64,000 nt of DNA from the NCBI GenBank assembly GCA_021413965.1, contig JAIOPI010000040.1, positions 124,001 through 188,000 of the forward strand. Direction: 5' to 3'. The notes beneath the pieces were generated by a model, which was not told the DNA's origin, searched no databases, and was given only the letters and a program-made list of their open reading frames with translations. Below, in pieces: positions 44,332-52,771 of this stretch (positions are counted from its first letter, which is position 1; every line of letters starts with the position of its first letter). A program made the translations under genes and the position numbers. This DNA comes from Lentisphaerota bacterium. GTDB taxonomy: Bacteria; Verrucomicrobiota; Kiritimatiellia; UBA8416; JAIOPI01.

Positions 44332-44931
44332 ATGATTGCTTTTCTGGATGGAACCTTGGTCGAGAAGCAGCCGACGCACGTGGTGATGGATGTGAACGGC
44401 GTGGGCTATGAAGTCTTCATTCCGTTGAGCAGTTTTGACCGGCTGCCGGCGGCGGGGACGCGCTGCCGGCTGCTGACGCACCTGAGCGTGCGCGAAGATG
44501 CGCACGTGCTGTTCGGTTTCGTCACGGCCGCCGAGCGGCAGCTCTTCTCGCTGCTGATGAGCGTGTCTGGCATTGGGCCCAAGCTGGCGCTGAGCGCCTT
44601 GAGCGGGCTGTCGGTGCGCGAGATCAAGGCCGCCATTGCAGGAGGCGACATCAAGCGCCTCAGCTCCATTTCCGGTGTGGGCAAGAAGACGGCGGAACGC
44701 ATGGTGGTGGAGCTGCGGGACAAGATCAGCGCGGGCGAGGCGCTGGAGGCGGTCGCGGGCGAGGCCGATGTTGCGCCGGGAGATCAGACGTCCCGCGATG
44801 CCATCGCGGCGTTGATTGCCCTGGGATACCGCCAGGACGAGGCGCGCAAGATGGTGCTGGCTGCGCGGCGCGATCTGCCGGATCCGGCGGCGAGCGTGGA
44901 AGCGCTCATCAAGAAGGCGCTGAGCGCCTGA
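44332..44931 (+). CDS. ruvA: Holliday junction DNA helicase subunit RuvA
   Basis: This 199-residue protein forms the tetramer that binds Holliday junctions and loads RuvB. MIAFLDGTLVEKQPTHVV opens the OB-fold domain I, the helix-hairpin-helix motifs LMSVSGIGPKLALSAL and RLSSISGVGKKTAERMVVEL are intact, and domain III (DAIAALIALGYRQDEARKMV) contacts RuvB. ATG 44332 fits the family start; an upstream ATG in the same frame would add 29 residues without similarity. The 114-bp spacer after ruvC is pyrimidine-rich with weak 7-nt periodicity. Confidence 0.97.
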   Translation: MIAFLDGTLVEKQPTHVVMDVNGVGYEVFIPLSSFDRLPAAGTRCRLLTHLSVREDAHVLFGFVTAAERQLFSLLMSVSGIGPKLALSALSGLSVREIKAAIAGGDIKRLSSISGVGKKTAERMVVELRDKISAGEALEAVAGEADVAPGDQTSRDAIAALIALGYRQDEARKMVLAARRDLPDPAASVEALIKKALSA

Positions 44932-44960
44932 GCTTGGCGGCCGGCCAGAGGCCGAGGCCT

Positions 44961-45121
44961 GGAACGGCGGAAGCGTGGGGGAATGGAAGTCAGGAAGGAT
45001 CGGACTTCCACGAGACGGCGCGGGATTGCCCCAGCTTCCATCCTTCCCACTCCCGCCGTTTGCCCTGGCTGTCGGCGCTCTGGCTTGACACCCGCCACCC
45101 GACACTCGACACTGCTGACCC
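44961..45121. repeat. Inverted heptamer-like arms and array before ruvB
   Basis: AACGGCGG (44963-44970) complements CCGCCGTT (45053-45060), and the purine-rich 44977-45000 matches the pyrimidine-rich 45031-45052. Then a second array of units near ACCCGAC/ACTCGAC (45090-45121) ends directly at the ruvB ATG. No ribosome-binding site is left. Confidence 0.65.
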
Positions 45122-46141
45122 ATGCCTGAACAGCCCCTGACCAACGTCCTGAACCGCCCGGGCGGCGAACTGGATATCAGTTTGCGGCCCTCGTCGTTTC
45201 CCGATTTTGTCGGGCAGTCGAAAGTGCGCGGGCGGCTGGAGTTGGCCGTCGAGGCGGCGAAGCAGCGCGGTGACGTGCTGGACCATGTGCTGCTCTCGGG
45301 GCCGCCGGGCCTGGGCAAGACGACGCTGGCGCACATCATCGCCGAGGCGATGGGCGTGAACATCAAGGTCACGTCGGGCCCCGTCATCGACAAGGCCGGG
45401 GATCTGGCCGGGCTGCTGACGGGCATCGAACGCGGCGACGTGCTGTTCATCGACGAGATCCACCGCATGCAGAAATCCGTGGAGGAGTACCTGTACTCGG
45501 CCATGGAGGATTTCGTCCTTGATATCATGATCGACCAGGGCGCGAATGCGCGCTCGATCCGCCTCGATCTGAAGCATTTCACACTGATCGGGGCCACGAC
45601 CCGCAGCGGGCTGCTCTCGTCGCCGCTGCGCTCACGGTTCGGTATCGCCAACCGGCTGGATTACTACAGCGCCGGCGATCTCCACAAGATCCTGACCCGT
45701 TCGGCGCGCATCCTGAATGTCGAGATGGATGCGGATGGGGCGGACGAGATTGCGCACCGGGCGCGTGGTACGCCGCGCATTGCGAACAACTTGCTGCGGC
45801 GGGTGCGCGACTTCGCGCAGGTGAGGGCGGAGGGGCACATTACGCGCGCCGTGGCCGACGAAGCGCTGACCATGCTCGACATCGACCGCCACGGGCTGGA
45901 CGAGATGGACAAGCGCATCCTCGAGACGATCCTGCACAAGTTCGGCGGCGGGCCGGTGGGGCTCGGGTCGCTATCCGTGTCGGTCAGCGAAGAGCAGGAC
46001 ACGATTGAGGATGTCTATGAGCCTTACCTGATTCAGGAAGGCTATCTGCGCCGCACGCCCAAGGGGCGCGTGGTGACGGACCTTTGCTACGAGCGATTCG
46101 GGCTCAAGCCGCGAACGCAGGCGGGCGAACTGGGGCTGTAG
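45122..46141 (+). CDS. ruvB: Holliday junction branch-migration ATPase RuvB
   Basis: This 339-residue AAA+ motor is complete: Walker A GPPGLGKT (60-67), Walker [10 protein letters not shown] (108-115), sensor 1 LIGATTRSG and the arginine-finger region SPLRSRFGI. The winged-helix C-terminal domain includes [27 protein letters not shown] and [13 protein letters not shown]. It drives branch migration with RuvA, and completes the ruvC-ruvA-ruvB set. The start codon abuts the heptamer array. The gene is convergent with the VapC-like gene, with 14 bp between the stops. Confidence 0.98.
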   Translation: MPEQPLTNVLNRPGGELDISLRPSSFPDFVGQSKVRGRLELAVEAAKQRGDVLDHVLLSGPPGLGKTTLAHIIAEAMGVNIKVTSGPVIDKAGDLAGLLTGIERGDVLFIDEIHRMQKSVEEYLYSAMEDFVLDIMIDQGANARSIRLDLKHFTLIGATTRSGLLSSPLRSRFGIANRLDYYSAGDLHKILTRSARILNVEMDADGADEIAHRARGTPRIANNLLRRVRDFAQVRAEGHITRAVADEALTMLDIDRHGLDEMDKRILETILHKFGGGPVGLGSLSVSVSEEQDTIEDVYEPYLIQEGYLRRTPKGRVVTDLCYERFGLKPRTQAGELGL

Positions 46142-46155
46142 GCGGGGTTCGGCGA

Positions 46156-46593
46156 TCACGCCGACATCGCGTCGACGCCCTTGATGTCGAAATGGGCGGC
46201 GGCGGCGAGGAGGCGGTGGTCGTTGGAGTAGATCTCGCGGAAGCCGTTTTCCGATGCGCACGCCAAGTGTAAGGCGTCGGCCGCGCGAAGTGGGAGCGTG
46301 GCGGGTAGAGTCGCATAGACGCGGTGCAGGCGGGCCATGACGGCGCTTGAGAGGGGGAGCCAGCGGAAGGCCGATTCGCGGCAGTCTGCATGGAATTGGT
46401 CGACGATGTGCCGGTATTGCGAGGCCGTGAAGGCGTGTTCGCGGAACTTTCGATGGATGGCGCCCAAGGTCTCGGCTTCACCATGTGCGGCGCAGGCGAG
46501 ATGCGCGCTTGCCGCCAGGGCGCGGACCGACTCGAAGCCACGATCCTCCACATATAGCCTGACGAGGTAGCAGGCGTCGAAGTAGAGAATCAC
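46156..46593 (-). CDS. PIN-domain toxin, VapC-like
   Basis: This 145-residue PIN-domain ribonuclease has the acidic residues of the family: Asp6 (LYFDACYLVRLY), Glu41 (AETLGAIHRK), Asp near 107 (LRAADALHLACA) and Asp near 128 (IYSNDHRLL). It would cleave tRNA or mRNA when released from its antitoxin. It overlaps the antitoxin gene by 4 bp (ATGA), the usual VapBC-type coupling with the antitoxin first. The target cannot be read from sequence. A role in stability of this region or a stress response is an inference from the family. Confidence 0.92.
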   Translation of the reverse strand: MILYFDACYLVRLYVEDRGFESVRALAASAHLACAAHGEAETLGAIHRKFREHAFTASQYRHIVDQFHADCRESAFRWLPLSSAVMARLHRVYATLPATLPLRAADALHLACASENGFREIYSNDHRLLAAAAHFDIKGVDAMSA

Positions 46594-46850
46594 GCCCGAT
46601 CCTCGCGATCTTCGGCGATCGCGATCGAGCTGTCCGTGCCACCCTTGAGGCTGCCGGCTCGCATCAGCTTCCGGAAGGGCGGCAGCAGTTGCCGTCGGGA
46701 AAAATACGGGGCCTCAGGTTCTGGCGGCTGCTTGACCAGTTTAGCCACGATCTTGCCGCGGTCGGTGACATAGAGTTCACCGACCCGGGCCGCTTCGCGA
46801 ACGATCGCGCCAGTTTTCGCGTGCAACTCCCGGATGGAGATGGATCTCAT
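46590..46850 (-). CDS. Antitoxin, Phd/YefM-type
   Basis: This 86-residue protein carries the prevent-host-death fold: ISIRELHAKTGAIVREAARVGELYVTDRGKIVAKLV, a DNA-binding N-terminal half. The C-terminal half (PPEPEAPYFSRRQLLPPFRKL) would wrap the PIN toxin encoded next. The ATG 46850 is preferred; an ATG 9 bp upstream is possible. A perfect 8-bp inverted repeat overlaps the start region (46850-46868), consistent with autorepression by the complex. Confidence 0.9.
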   Translation of the reverse strand: MRSISIRELHAKTGAIVREAARVGELYVTDRGKIVAKLVKQPPEPEAPYFSRRQLLPPFRKLMRAGSLKGGTDSSIAIAEDREDRA

Positions 46851-46868
46851 GTGACACATGGTGTCACA
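46850..46868 (-). promoter_or_regulatory. Candidate operator of the toxin-antitoxin pair
   Basis: TGTGACAC (46850-46857), three bases, GTGTCACA (46861-46868): a perfect palindrome lying exactly at the antitoxin start codon. Such sites are usual for Phd-type autoregulation. Confidence 0.65.
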
Positions 46869-46882
46869 ATTCGGGCGGGCCG

Positions 46883-47347
46883 TCAATCGAAGTGCTGCGC
46901 GACGAAGTGCTCGTTGATGTAGGCCGTGGCGATTTCCAGTGATGGCAGGATCTTGGTGCAGAAGCGCACCATCCAGGGGCTGGAGTCCTTGAAGGTGAAG
47001 GGCGAGAAGGCGATCACGAACTTCTGCAGCACGTGCGAGGCGTAGAACACTTCCATCGAGGTGCCGACAGACGACTTGTTGTAGTTGACGAGGATGATGT
47101 CCGCGTCGCGCACGTCCTGAAGGTCGAACTCCACGATTTCGTTGGCGCTGTCGACCTCGCGGTCTTTGAAGTTGCGCCGCATGGGATCGAGGATCGTGAA
47201 CTGCTTGCCGAGCAGCTTGGCGGCGGCCTTGCGCCATTCGCGCGCCTTGCCATCCACCTCATCCATGATCGGGCCGCAGAGGTAGATCTTCTTGCGGGCG
47301 CCACCGTTGCCCAATTTCGACGCCTTCGATTTGGAAGTGGTTTTCAT
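46883..47347 (-). CDS. Nucleoside 2-deoxyribosyltransferase-like protein
   Basis: This 154-residue protein has the flavodoxin-like fold of the nucleoside deoxyribosyltransferase superfamily: KIYLCGPIMDE, DPMRRNF, VEFDLQDVRDADIILVNYNKSSVGTSMEVFYAS. The Asp and the Glu of TSMEV match the active-site Asp/Glu pattern. It would cleave or exchange the N-glycosidic bond of deoxynucleosides or a related ribosyl compound. A basic, Lys/Ser-rich N-terminus (KTTSKSKASK) precedes the domain. It begins inside the 321-bp gap in front of dnaK and is divergent from it. Function in salvage is by family only. Confidence 0.85.
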   Translation of the reverse strand: MKTTSKSKASKLGNGGARKKIYLCGPIMDEVDGKAREWRKAAAKLLGKQFTILDPMRRNFKDREVDSANEIVEFDLQDVRDADIILVNYNKSSVGTSMEVFYASHVLQKFVIAFSPFTFKDSSPWMVRFCTKILPSLEIATAYINEHFVAQHFD

Positions 47348-47601
47348 AAGGGCGGATTGTAGGCGGAGAAATGGCGCCGTCACGCAGTATTTGCGGCCGC
47401 GACGGGGCGGGGGCGCCAGGCGGGGGGGGCGCACGCGCCAGAATGGCGACAAGGTGGCGCGCGGATGCCGGATTCGCGATTGAAGTGGGACATGATGTCT
47501 CGCCCATCGCGCCTGGCGATGGGGGTGTTAGGTGGTAAATAAGTTTATAAGCACTTGAAAATTAGCATCATATGAAACATCAAGGTGCCTGATGCGTCCG
47601 C

Positions 47602-47619
47602 TTGGCATGGTGTTTGCTT
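47602..47619 (+). promoter_or_regulatory. Near-consensus sigma-54 promoter before dnaK
   Basis: TTGGCATG, four bases, TTGCTT: the invariant GG (47604-47605) and GC (47616-47617) are exactly 10 bp apart, as required for sigma-54. It lies about 50 bp before the dnaK ATG. In the same gap (47348-47668) a CTTGAAA at 47554-47560 resembles a heat-shock -35 element but no matching -10 was found. Confidence 0.65.
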
Positions 47620-47668
47620 ACACACAGGTCGACAGCGTCTGCCCGGCACTACGAAAGGACGGGGAATC

Positions 47669-49615
47669 ATGTCAAAAGTCTTGGGAATTGATTTAGGAAC
47701 CACGAACTCCTGCATGGCAATCATGGAGGGTGGAGAGCCCGTCGTGATTCCGAATGCGGAAGGGACGCGCACGACGCCGTCGGTGGTCGCCTTTACGAAA
47801 AATGGCGAGCGTTTGGTGGGGCAGGCTGCCAAGCGGCAGTCGGTGACCAATCCGAAGAACACGGTCTACTCGATCAAGCGTTTCATGGGGCGCAAGTTCG
47901 ACGAAGTGGCGCATGAGAGCACGCTGGTGCCGTACGAAGTCATGCGGGCGAAGAACGGCGACGCGCACGTCAAGGTGGGCGACAAGGTGTACTCGCCGCC
48001 GGAAATTTCCTCGATGATTCTGCAGAAGTTGCGGGCGGACGCAGAGGCCTATCTGGGCGAGAAGATCACGCAGGCCGTGATCACCGTGCCGGCGTATTTC
48101 AACGACAGCCAGCGCCAGGCCACCAAGGACGCGGGCAAGATTGCCGGTCTCGAGGTGCTCCGCATCATCAACGAACCGACGGCGGCATCGCTGGCGTACG
48201 GGCTCGACAAGAAGAAGGACGAGAAGATCGCCGTCTATGACTTTGGCGGCGGCACGTTCGACATCTCGATTCTCGACATTGGCGACGGCGTGTTTGAAGT
48301 CAAGGCCACCAACGGCGACACGCACCTTGGCGGCGACGACATGGACCAGGCCGTCATCGAGTGGTTGAACGCGGAATTCAAGAAGGAGCACGGCATCGAT
48401 CTGACGAAGGATACGATGGCGCTGCAGCGCTTGAAGGAAGCGGCGGAGAAGGCCAAGTGCGAATTGTCCACGGCGCAGCAGACGGAGATCAACCTCCCCT
48501 TCATCACGGCTGATGCGGCGGGGCCGAAGCATTTGAACCTGTCCCTGACGCGGTCGAAACTGGAGCAGCTGGCGGACCGTCTGGTGGAGCGTACGATCGG
48601 GCCCTGCCAGGCCTGCTTGCGCGATGCGGGCATCGGGCAGGTCGACGAGGTGGTGCTGGTTGGCGGCCAGACGCGGATGCCGAAGCTTCAGGAGAAGGCC
48701 AAGGCGCTGTTCGGACGGGAGCCGCACAAGGGCGTGAATCCGGACGAGGTGGTGGCCGTCGGGGCCGCCATCCAGGGCGGCATCCTGAAGGGCGAGGTCA
48801 AGGATGTGCTGCTGCTCGACGTAACGCCGCTGTCGCTGGGCATTGAGACCCTGGGCGGCGTGTTCACGACGCTGATCGAGCGCAACACGACGATTCCCAC
48901 GAAGAAGAGCGAGATCTTCAGCACGGCGTCGGACAACCAGCCATCCGTGGAGATCCATGTGCTTCAGGGCGAGCGCAAGATGGCGTCTGACAACAAGACC
49001 ATCGGGCGCTTCCATCTGGAAGGCATTCCGCCGGCCGCGCGCGGGGTCCCCCAGATCGAAGTGGAATTCGACATCGACGCCAACGGCATCCTGAACGTGG
49101 GCGCGAAGGACCTGGGCACGGGCAAGCAGCAGAAGATCACGATTACGGCTTCCAGCGGGCTCAACGAGAAGGAAGTCAGCCAGATGGTCAAGGATGCGGA
49201 GGTTCATGCGGAAGAGGACCGCATCAAGCGCGAAGGCGTGGAGACGCACAACCTGGCGGAGAACCTGGTTTACCAGACGGAGAAGGTGCTCAAGGAGAAC
49301 GGGGAGAAGGTGCCCGCGGACAAGAAGGCGCGCGTGGAGTCCGCGATTGCGGACGTCAAGGCGGCGCTGAAGGCGAACGACACGGCGCAGATCAAGAGCG
49401 CGGTCGAGGCGCTGAACACGCAGATGCAGGCGGTGTCGCAGGATTTGTATGCGGGGGCGCAGGGGGCGGGCGGCGCGGCCAAGGGTGGCGCGGCTGGGGG
49501 CGGTGCGGAACCGCAGGCGGAGCCCGACGCGAAGCCGAGCGGCGACGACAAGTCCGGCGTGATCGATGCGGATTTCGAGATGGTGGACGACGACAAGAAG
49601 AAGAAGCGGTCCTGA
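47669..49615 (+). CDS. dnaK: Chaperone DnaK (Hsp70)
   Basis: This 648-residue protein is the full Hsp70: [19 protein letters not shown] at the start, the ATPase signature [38 protein letters not shown], the interdomain [19 protein letters not shown] and the substrate-binding domain ([17 protein letters not shown]). The C-terminal lid ends in a Gly/Ala-rich linker and an acidic/Lys tail ([14 protein letters not shown]). It refolds client proteins with ATP, normally together with DnaJ and GrpE, which are not in this window. The ATG is preceded by a weak AAAGGACGGGG. It is followed 61 bp later by groES, so one operon is likely. Confidence 0.98.
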   Translation: MSKVLGIDLGTTNSCMAIMEGGEPVVIPNAEGTRTTPSVVAFTKNGERLVGQAAKRQSVTNPKNTVYSIKRFMGRKFDEVAHESTLVPYEVMRAKNGDAHVKVGDKVYSPPEISSMILQKLRADAEAYLGEKITQAVITVPAYFNDSQRQATKDAGKIAGLEVLRIINEPTAASLAYGLDKKKDEKIAVYDFGGGTFDISILDIGDGVFEVKATNGDTHLGGDDMDQAVIEWLNAEFKKEHGIDLTKDTMALQRLKEAAEKAKCELSTAQQTEINLPFITADAAGPKHLNLSLTRSKLEQLADRLVERTIGPCQACLRDAGIGQVDEVVLVGGQTRMPKLQEKAKALFGREPHKGVNPDEVVAVGAAIQGGILKGEVKDVLLLDVTPLSLGIETLGGVFTTLIERNTTIPTKKSEIFSTASDNQPSVEIHVLQGERKMASDNKTIGRFHLEGIPPAARGVPQIEVEFDIDANGILNVGAKDLGTGKQQKITITASSGLNEKEVSQMVKDAEVHAEEDRIKREGVETHNLAENLVYQTEKVLKENGEKVPADKKARVESAIADVKAALKANDTAQIKSAVEALNTQMQAVSQDLYAGAQGAGGAAKGGAAGGGAEPQAEPDAKPSGDDKSGVIDADFEMVDDDKKKKRS

Positions 49616-49676
49616 GGAGGCGCCAGGCACCTCGCTACAGCGGCCCATCAACAGCAAACAAGGAGAGCAGAGTAGG

Positions 49677-49964
49677 ATGAACATTAGACCATTGGGTGAT
49701 CGCGTTCTGATCCAGCCGCTTGAGGAAAAAGAAACCAAGAAGGGCGGCATCATCATCCCCGACTCGGCCAAGGAAAAGCCCCAGGAGGGCAAGGTCGTGT
49801 CCGTGGGTCCGGGGAAGAAGACGGAAGACGGCAAAATCATCCCCATGAACGTCAAGAAGAACGACAAGGTGCTGCTGCCGAAGTACGGCGGGACCGAAGT
49901 CAAGATCGATGACGTTGAGTATCAGATCGTGCGCGAGGATGACATTCTTGCCGTGATTGAGTGA
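49677..49964 (+). CDS. groES: Co-chaperonin GroES
   Basis: This 95-residue protein has the Hsp10 fold: [27 protein letters not shown] (the mobile loop), [10 protein letters not shown], the roof region and the strand [16 protein letters not shown]. It caps the GroEL ring during folding. It lies 61 bp after dnaK and 46 bp before groEL, with GGAGAGCAGAG upstream of the ATG, which fits a dnaK-groES-groEL unit. Confidence 0.98.
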   Translation: MNIRPLGDRVLIQPLEEKETKKGGIIIPDSAKEKPQEGKVVSVGPGKKTEDGKIIPMNVKKNDKVLLPKYGGTEVKIDDVEYQIVREDDILAVIE

Positions 49965-50010
49965 AGCTTGTTCGTGACGCGGTCGTGGACCGCGACTAAG
50001 GAGAATTGCA

Positions 50011-51660
50011 ATGGCTGACAAAGGGAAAATGCTGAAGTACAACACCGAGGCGCGGCAGGCCATTCTGGCCGGCGTCTGCAAGTTGAGCGACGCGGTCAAG
50101 GTCACGCTGGGCCCTGCAGGGCGCAACGTGATTTTGGACAAGAGCTTCGGCTCGCCGACGATCACCAAGGACGGCGTGACGGTGGCCAAGGAAATCGATC
50201 TGCCCGACCGCTTTGAGAACATGGGCGCGCAGATGGTCCGCGAAGTCGCGAGCAAGACGAGCGACACGGCGGGCGACGGGACGACGACGGCGACGCTGCT
50301 GGCCGAAGCGATTTATCGCGAAGGTCTGAAGAACGTCACCGCCGGTGCCAACCCGATGAGCCTGAAGCGCGGGATCGACAAGGCCGTGACGGCGGTCGTG
50401 GAAGCGATCAGCAAGCAGGCCAAGAAGGTCAAGGAGCACACCGAGATCGCCCAGGTGGCCACCATTTCGGCCAACGGCGACACCGAGATCGGCAACAAGA
50501 TTGCCGACGCGATGGACAAGGTGGGCAAGGACGGCACGATCACGGTCGAGGAAGCGAAGACGATCGAGACGACGCTGGACGTGGTGGAAGGGATGCAGTT
50601 CGACAAGGGCTACCTCTCGCCGTACTTCGTCACCGATTCCGAAGGCATGGAAGCAGTGCTGGAGGATGCGTACCTGCTGATCCACGAGAAGAAGATTTCG
50701 AGCCTGCAGGACCTGCTGCCGTTGCTGCAGAACGTGGCAAAGGCTGGCAAGCCGTTGCTGATCATTGCCGAAGAGGTTGAGGGCGAGGCCCTGGCCACGC
50801 TGGTGGTGAACCGTCTGCGCGGCACGCTGCAGTGCTGTGCGGTGAAGGCGCCGGGCTTCGGCGACCGCCGCAAGGCCATGATGGAAGATATCGCGATCCT
50901 GACGGGCGGCCGCTGCCTGACCGAGGATCTCGGCATCAAGCTCGAGAACGTGAAGCTGGAGGACCTGGGCCGCGCGAAGAAGATCACGGTGGACAAGGAA
51001 AACACCACGATCGTCGAAGGCGCCGGCAAGACCTCGGACATCCAGGGTCGCGTGGCGCAGATCAAGCGCCAGATCGACGAGACGACGTCGGATTACGACC
51101 GCGAGAAGCTGCAGGAACGGCTGGCGAAGCTGGCGGGCGGCGTGGCGGTGATCAACGTCGGGGCGGCGACCGAGAGCGAGATGAAGGAAAAGAAGGCGCG
51201 CGTGGAAGACGCGTTGCATGCAACCCGTGCCGCGGTGGAAGAAGGCGTGGTGGCGGGCGGTGGCGTGGCGCTGTTGCGCGCTCAGCCGGTGCTGGACAAG
51301 CTGGCGGCGACGGGTGACGAGGCGATTGGCGTGCAGATCGTGCGCCGGGCGCTGGAGTATCCGCTGCGTCAGCTCGTGAGCAATGCGGGCGTGGAAGGTG
51401 CGCTGATCGTCGAGGAAGTCAAAAAGGGCAAGGGCAGCTACGGGTTCAACGTGGCGACGGGCCTGTACTCCGACCTGATCAAGGACGGCGTGCTGGATCC
51501 GGCCAAGGTGACCCGTTCGGCGCTGCAGAATGCGGCGAGCATCGCGGGCCTGCTGCTGACGACCGAGTGCATGGTCACCGAGATCCCGTCGGACGACAAG
51601 CCGGCAGCGGGTGGCGGTGGTCACGGGCACGGCGGCGGCATGGGCGACATGGGCATGTGA
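50011..51660 (+). CDS. groEL: Chaperonin GroEL (Hsp60)
   Basis: This 549-residue chaperonin is complete: [23 protein letters not shown], the ATP motif [13 protein letters not shown], the apical-domain substrate region and the signature [18 protein letters not shown]. The C-terminus has the Gly/Met-rich flexible tail (GGGMGDMGM). It folds client proteins in the cage with GroES. A strong intrinsic terminator follows 25 bp after the stop. The apical and equatorial domains carry no obvious deletions, and the length is usual. Confidence 0.98.
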   Translation: MADKGKMLKYNTEARQAILAGVCKLSDAVKVTLGPAGRNVILDKSFGSPTITKDGVTVAKEIDLPDRFENMGAQMVREVASKTSDTAGDGTTTATLLAEAIYREGLKNVTAGANPMSLKRGIDKAVTAVVEAISKQAKKVKEHTEIAQVATISANGDTEIGNKIADAMDKVGKDGTITVEEAKTIETTLDVVEGMQFDKGYLSPYFVTDSEGMEAVLEDAYLLIHEKKISSLQDLLPLLQNVAKAGKPLLIIAEEVEGEALATLVVNRLRGTLQCCAVKAPGFGDRRKAMMEDIAILTGGRCLTEDLGIKLENVKLEDLGRAKKITVDKENTTIVEGAGKTSDIQGRVAQIKRQIDETTSDYDREKLQERLAKLAGGVAVINVGAATESEMKEKKARVEDALHATRAAVEEGVVAGGGVALLRAQPVLDKLAATGDEAIGVQIVRRALEYPLRQLVSNAGVEGALIVEEVKKGKGSYGFNVATGLYSDLIKDGVLDPAKVTRSALQNAASIAGLLLTTECMVTEIPSDDKPAAGGGGHGHGGGMGDMGM

Positions 51661-51674
51661 GCCGGTAACAAGGT

Positions 51675-51703
51675 TTGACTTGTGCGGACGGGGCGCCTAA
51701 CAT
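51675..51703 (+). promoter_or_regulatory. rpoZ promoter nested in the groEL terminator
   Basis: TTGACT (51675-51680), 17 bp, TAACAT (51698-51703). The -10 box forms most of the loop of the terminator hairpin and the -35 box lies just before the stem. Transcripts from it would begin within the second stem arm, about 25 bp before the rpoZ start. Confidence 0.55.
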
Positions 51704-51722
51704 GCGCCCCGTCCGTTTTTTT
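51685..51722 (+). terminator. Intrinsic terminator of the dnaK-groES-groEL unit
   Basis: A perfect 12-bp GC-rich stem (CGGACGGGGCGC at 51685-51696 with its complement at 51704-51715) and a 7-nt loop are followed by seven T residues. It is the strongest intrinsic terminator in the window. Confidence 0.95.
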
Positions 51723-51735
51723 GGAGGATTGTACT

Positions 51736-51960
51736 TTGAATGTTGAGCTTCTAGATGCGGCCAAAGCGCGGGTGCCCAGCATCCCGGTTCTGATCAACAT
51801 GGTTTCCAAGCGCGTGAAGCAGCTGAACGCGGGACTCCGTCCCTACGTCAAGCCGCTGAGTGCCGACGAGGAGAAGCTGGATATCGCGTTGCGTGAAATT
51901 GCGGAAGGCAAGCTGATCGCCGAGATGGATTTCGCCGCCACGGCTCAAGAGGAGCGGTAA
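51736..51960 (+). CDS. rpoZ: RNA polymerase omega subunit
   Basis: This 74-residue protein matches omega: NVELLDAAKARVPSIPVLINMVSKRVKQLNAG with the family's RV-x-x-L-x-x-G spacing, then DIALREIAEGKL. It helps assemble the RNA polymerase core by binding beta'. The TTG start was chosen because GGAGG lies 8 nt upstream and it gives the family N-terminus. The gene sits 14 bp after the terminator T tract, with its own nested promoter, followed by smpB. Confidence 0.9.
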   Translation: MNVELLDAAKARVPSIPVLINMVSKRVKQLNAGLRPYVKPLSADEEKLDIALREIAEGKLIAEMDFAATAQEER

Positions 51961-52017
51961 TCCGCATCCGGCGTCCGGTCGCGGCTGGACCTCCCGGATC
52001 GTTTCAAGGAGCTCGCC

Positions 52018-52488
52018 ATGGGCTCCCAGGCCCGTAAAGAAACGTCGGTACTGGCCTCCAATCGCAAGGCCCGCCACGATTTCCACATCCTGAACCGGGT
52101 GGAAGCGGGGATCGAGCTGCGCGGGACGGAGGTCAAGTCGCTGCGGGCCGGCCAGGCCAATCTCACCGGAGCGTACGCGCGGGCGGAAAACGGTCAGATG
52201 TGGCTCTACCACCTGACCATTCCGGCCTACGAGTTCGGGAACCAGTTCAACCACGACCCGGAGCGGGTGCGTCGCTTACTGCTGCACAAGCATGAGATCG
52301 ACCGCCTGTCGGCGCTGGTCGAGCAGCAGGGCCAGACGCTGGTGCCGCTCGGGCTGTTTCTGAAGAACGGTCGCGTCAAGGTTGACCTGGGGATCTGCAA
52401 GGGCAAGACGCACGGGGACCAGCGCGAGACGCTGCGTCGGCGCACGGCGGACCGGGAAGCCCAGCGCGCGATCGCGGCACGGAAGTAG
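52018..52488 (+). CDS. smpB: SsrA-binding protein SmpB
   Basis: This 156-residue protein shows the family motifs ASNRKARHDFHILNRVEAGIELRGTEVKSLRAGQANLTGAY, LYHLTIPAYEFGNQFNHDPERVRRLLLHKHEI, and KVDLGICKGKTHGDQRETLRRR. The basic tail binds tmRNA and the ribosome. It delivers tmRNA to stalled ribosomes in trans-translation. AAGGAG supports the ATG. It belongs to a plus-strand run rpoZ-smpB-tatA; the tmRNA gene itself is not in the window. Confidence 0.98.
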   Translation: MGSQARKETSVLASNRKARHDFHILNRVEAGIELRGTEVKSLRAGQANLTGAYARAENGQMWLYHLTIPAYEFGNQFNHDPERVRRLLLHKHEIDRLSALVEQQGQTLVPLGLFLKNGRVKVDLGICKGKTHGDQRETLRRRTADREAQRAIAARK

Positions 52489-52552
52489 CGGGTGAACGGC
52501 GCTTGCCATCGCCCAGGGCAAAGGCGACAATAGCCAGGGAATGGAGTTCTCC

Positions 52553-52771
52553 ATGATGCATTCGATGACACCGTTTCTGGCGTGGGGTGTGGGGTCGCAG
52601 GAAGTGCTGATCCTGCTGTTCGTGATCCTGCTCCTGTTCGGCGGCAAGAAGCTGCCTGAACTGGCGCGTTCGCTGGGACGCAGCCTGAGCGAGTTCAAGA
52701 AAGGCCGTGAAGACGGCGCCCGGGACGCCCTTCCGGACAAGAAGGACGACGACACCAGTCGTCAGTCCTGA
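52553..52771 (+). CDS. tatA: Twin-arginine translocase TatA/E-type protein
   Basis: This 72-residue protein has one membrane helix (VLILLFVILLLFGGKKLPELARSLG), the FGxKKLPEL motif after the helix and an amphipathic helix with a charged tail (KKGREDGARDALPDKKDDD). This is typical of TatA pore components that move folded proteins. GGAG lies 6 nt before the ATG at 52553, preferred to the ATG 12 bp upstream. Its last 10 bp overlap the 3' end of the convergent TPR gene. TatB and TatC are not nearby, so it may be encoded elsewhere as a set. Confidence 0.93.
   Translation: MMHSMTPFLAWGVGSQEVLILLFVILLLFGGKKLPELARSLGRSLSEFKKGREDGARDALPDKKDDDTSRQS

Noticed and set aside
38836-45121. Heptamer spacers as CRISPR arrays
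   Set aside because: Units are 7 nt with no unique spacers between them, and no cas genes are present.
47348-47668. CIRCE element or sigma-32 promoter before dnaK
   Set aside because: No TTAGCACTC-type inverted repeat is present. CTTGAAA at 47554-47560 resembles a sigma-32 -35 box but no CCCCAT-type -10 follows at a suitable distance.
47693-49903. Long minus-strand open frame opposite dnaK and groES
   Set aside because: It is a shadow of two unmistakable chaperone genes and has His/Arg/Leu-rich composition typical of antisense frames.
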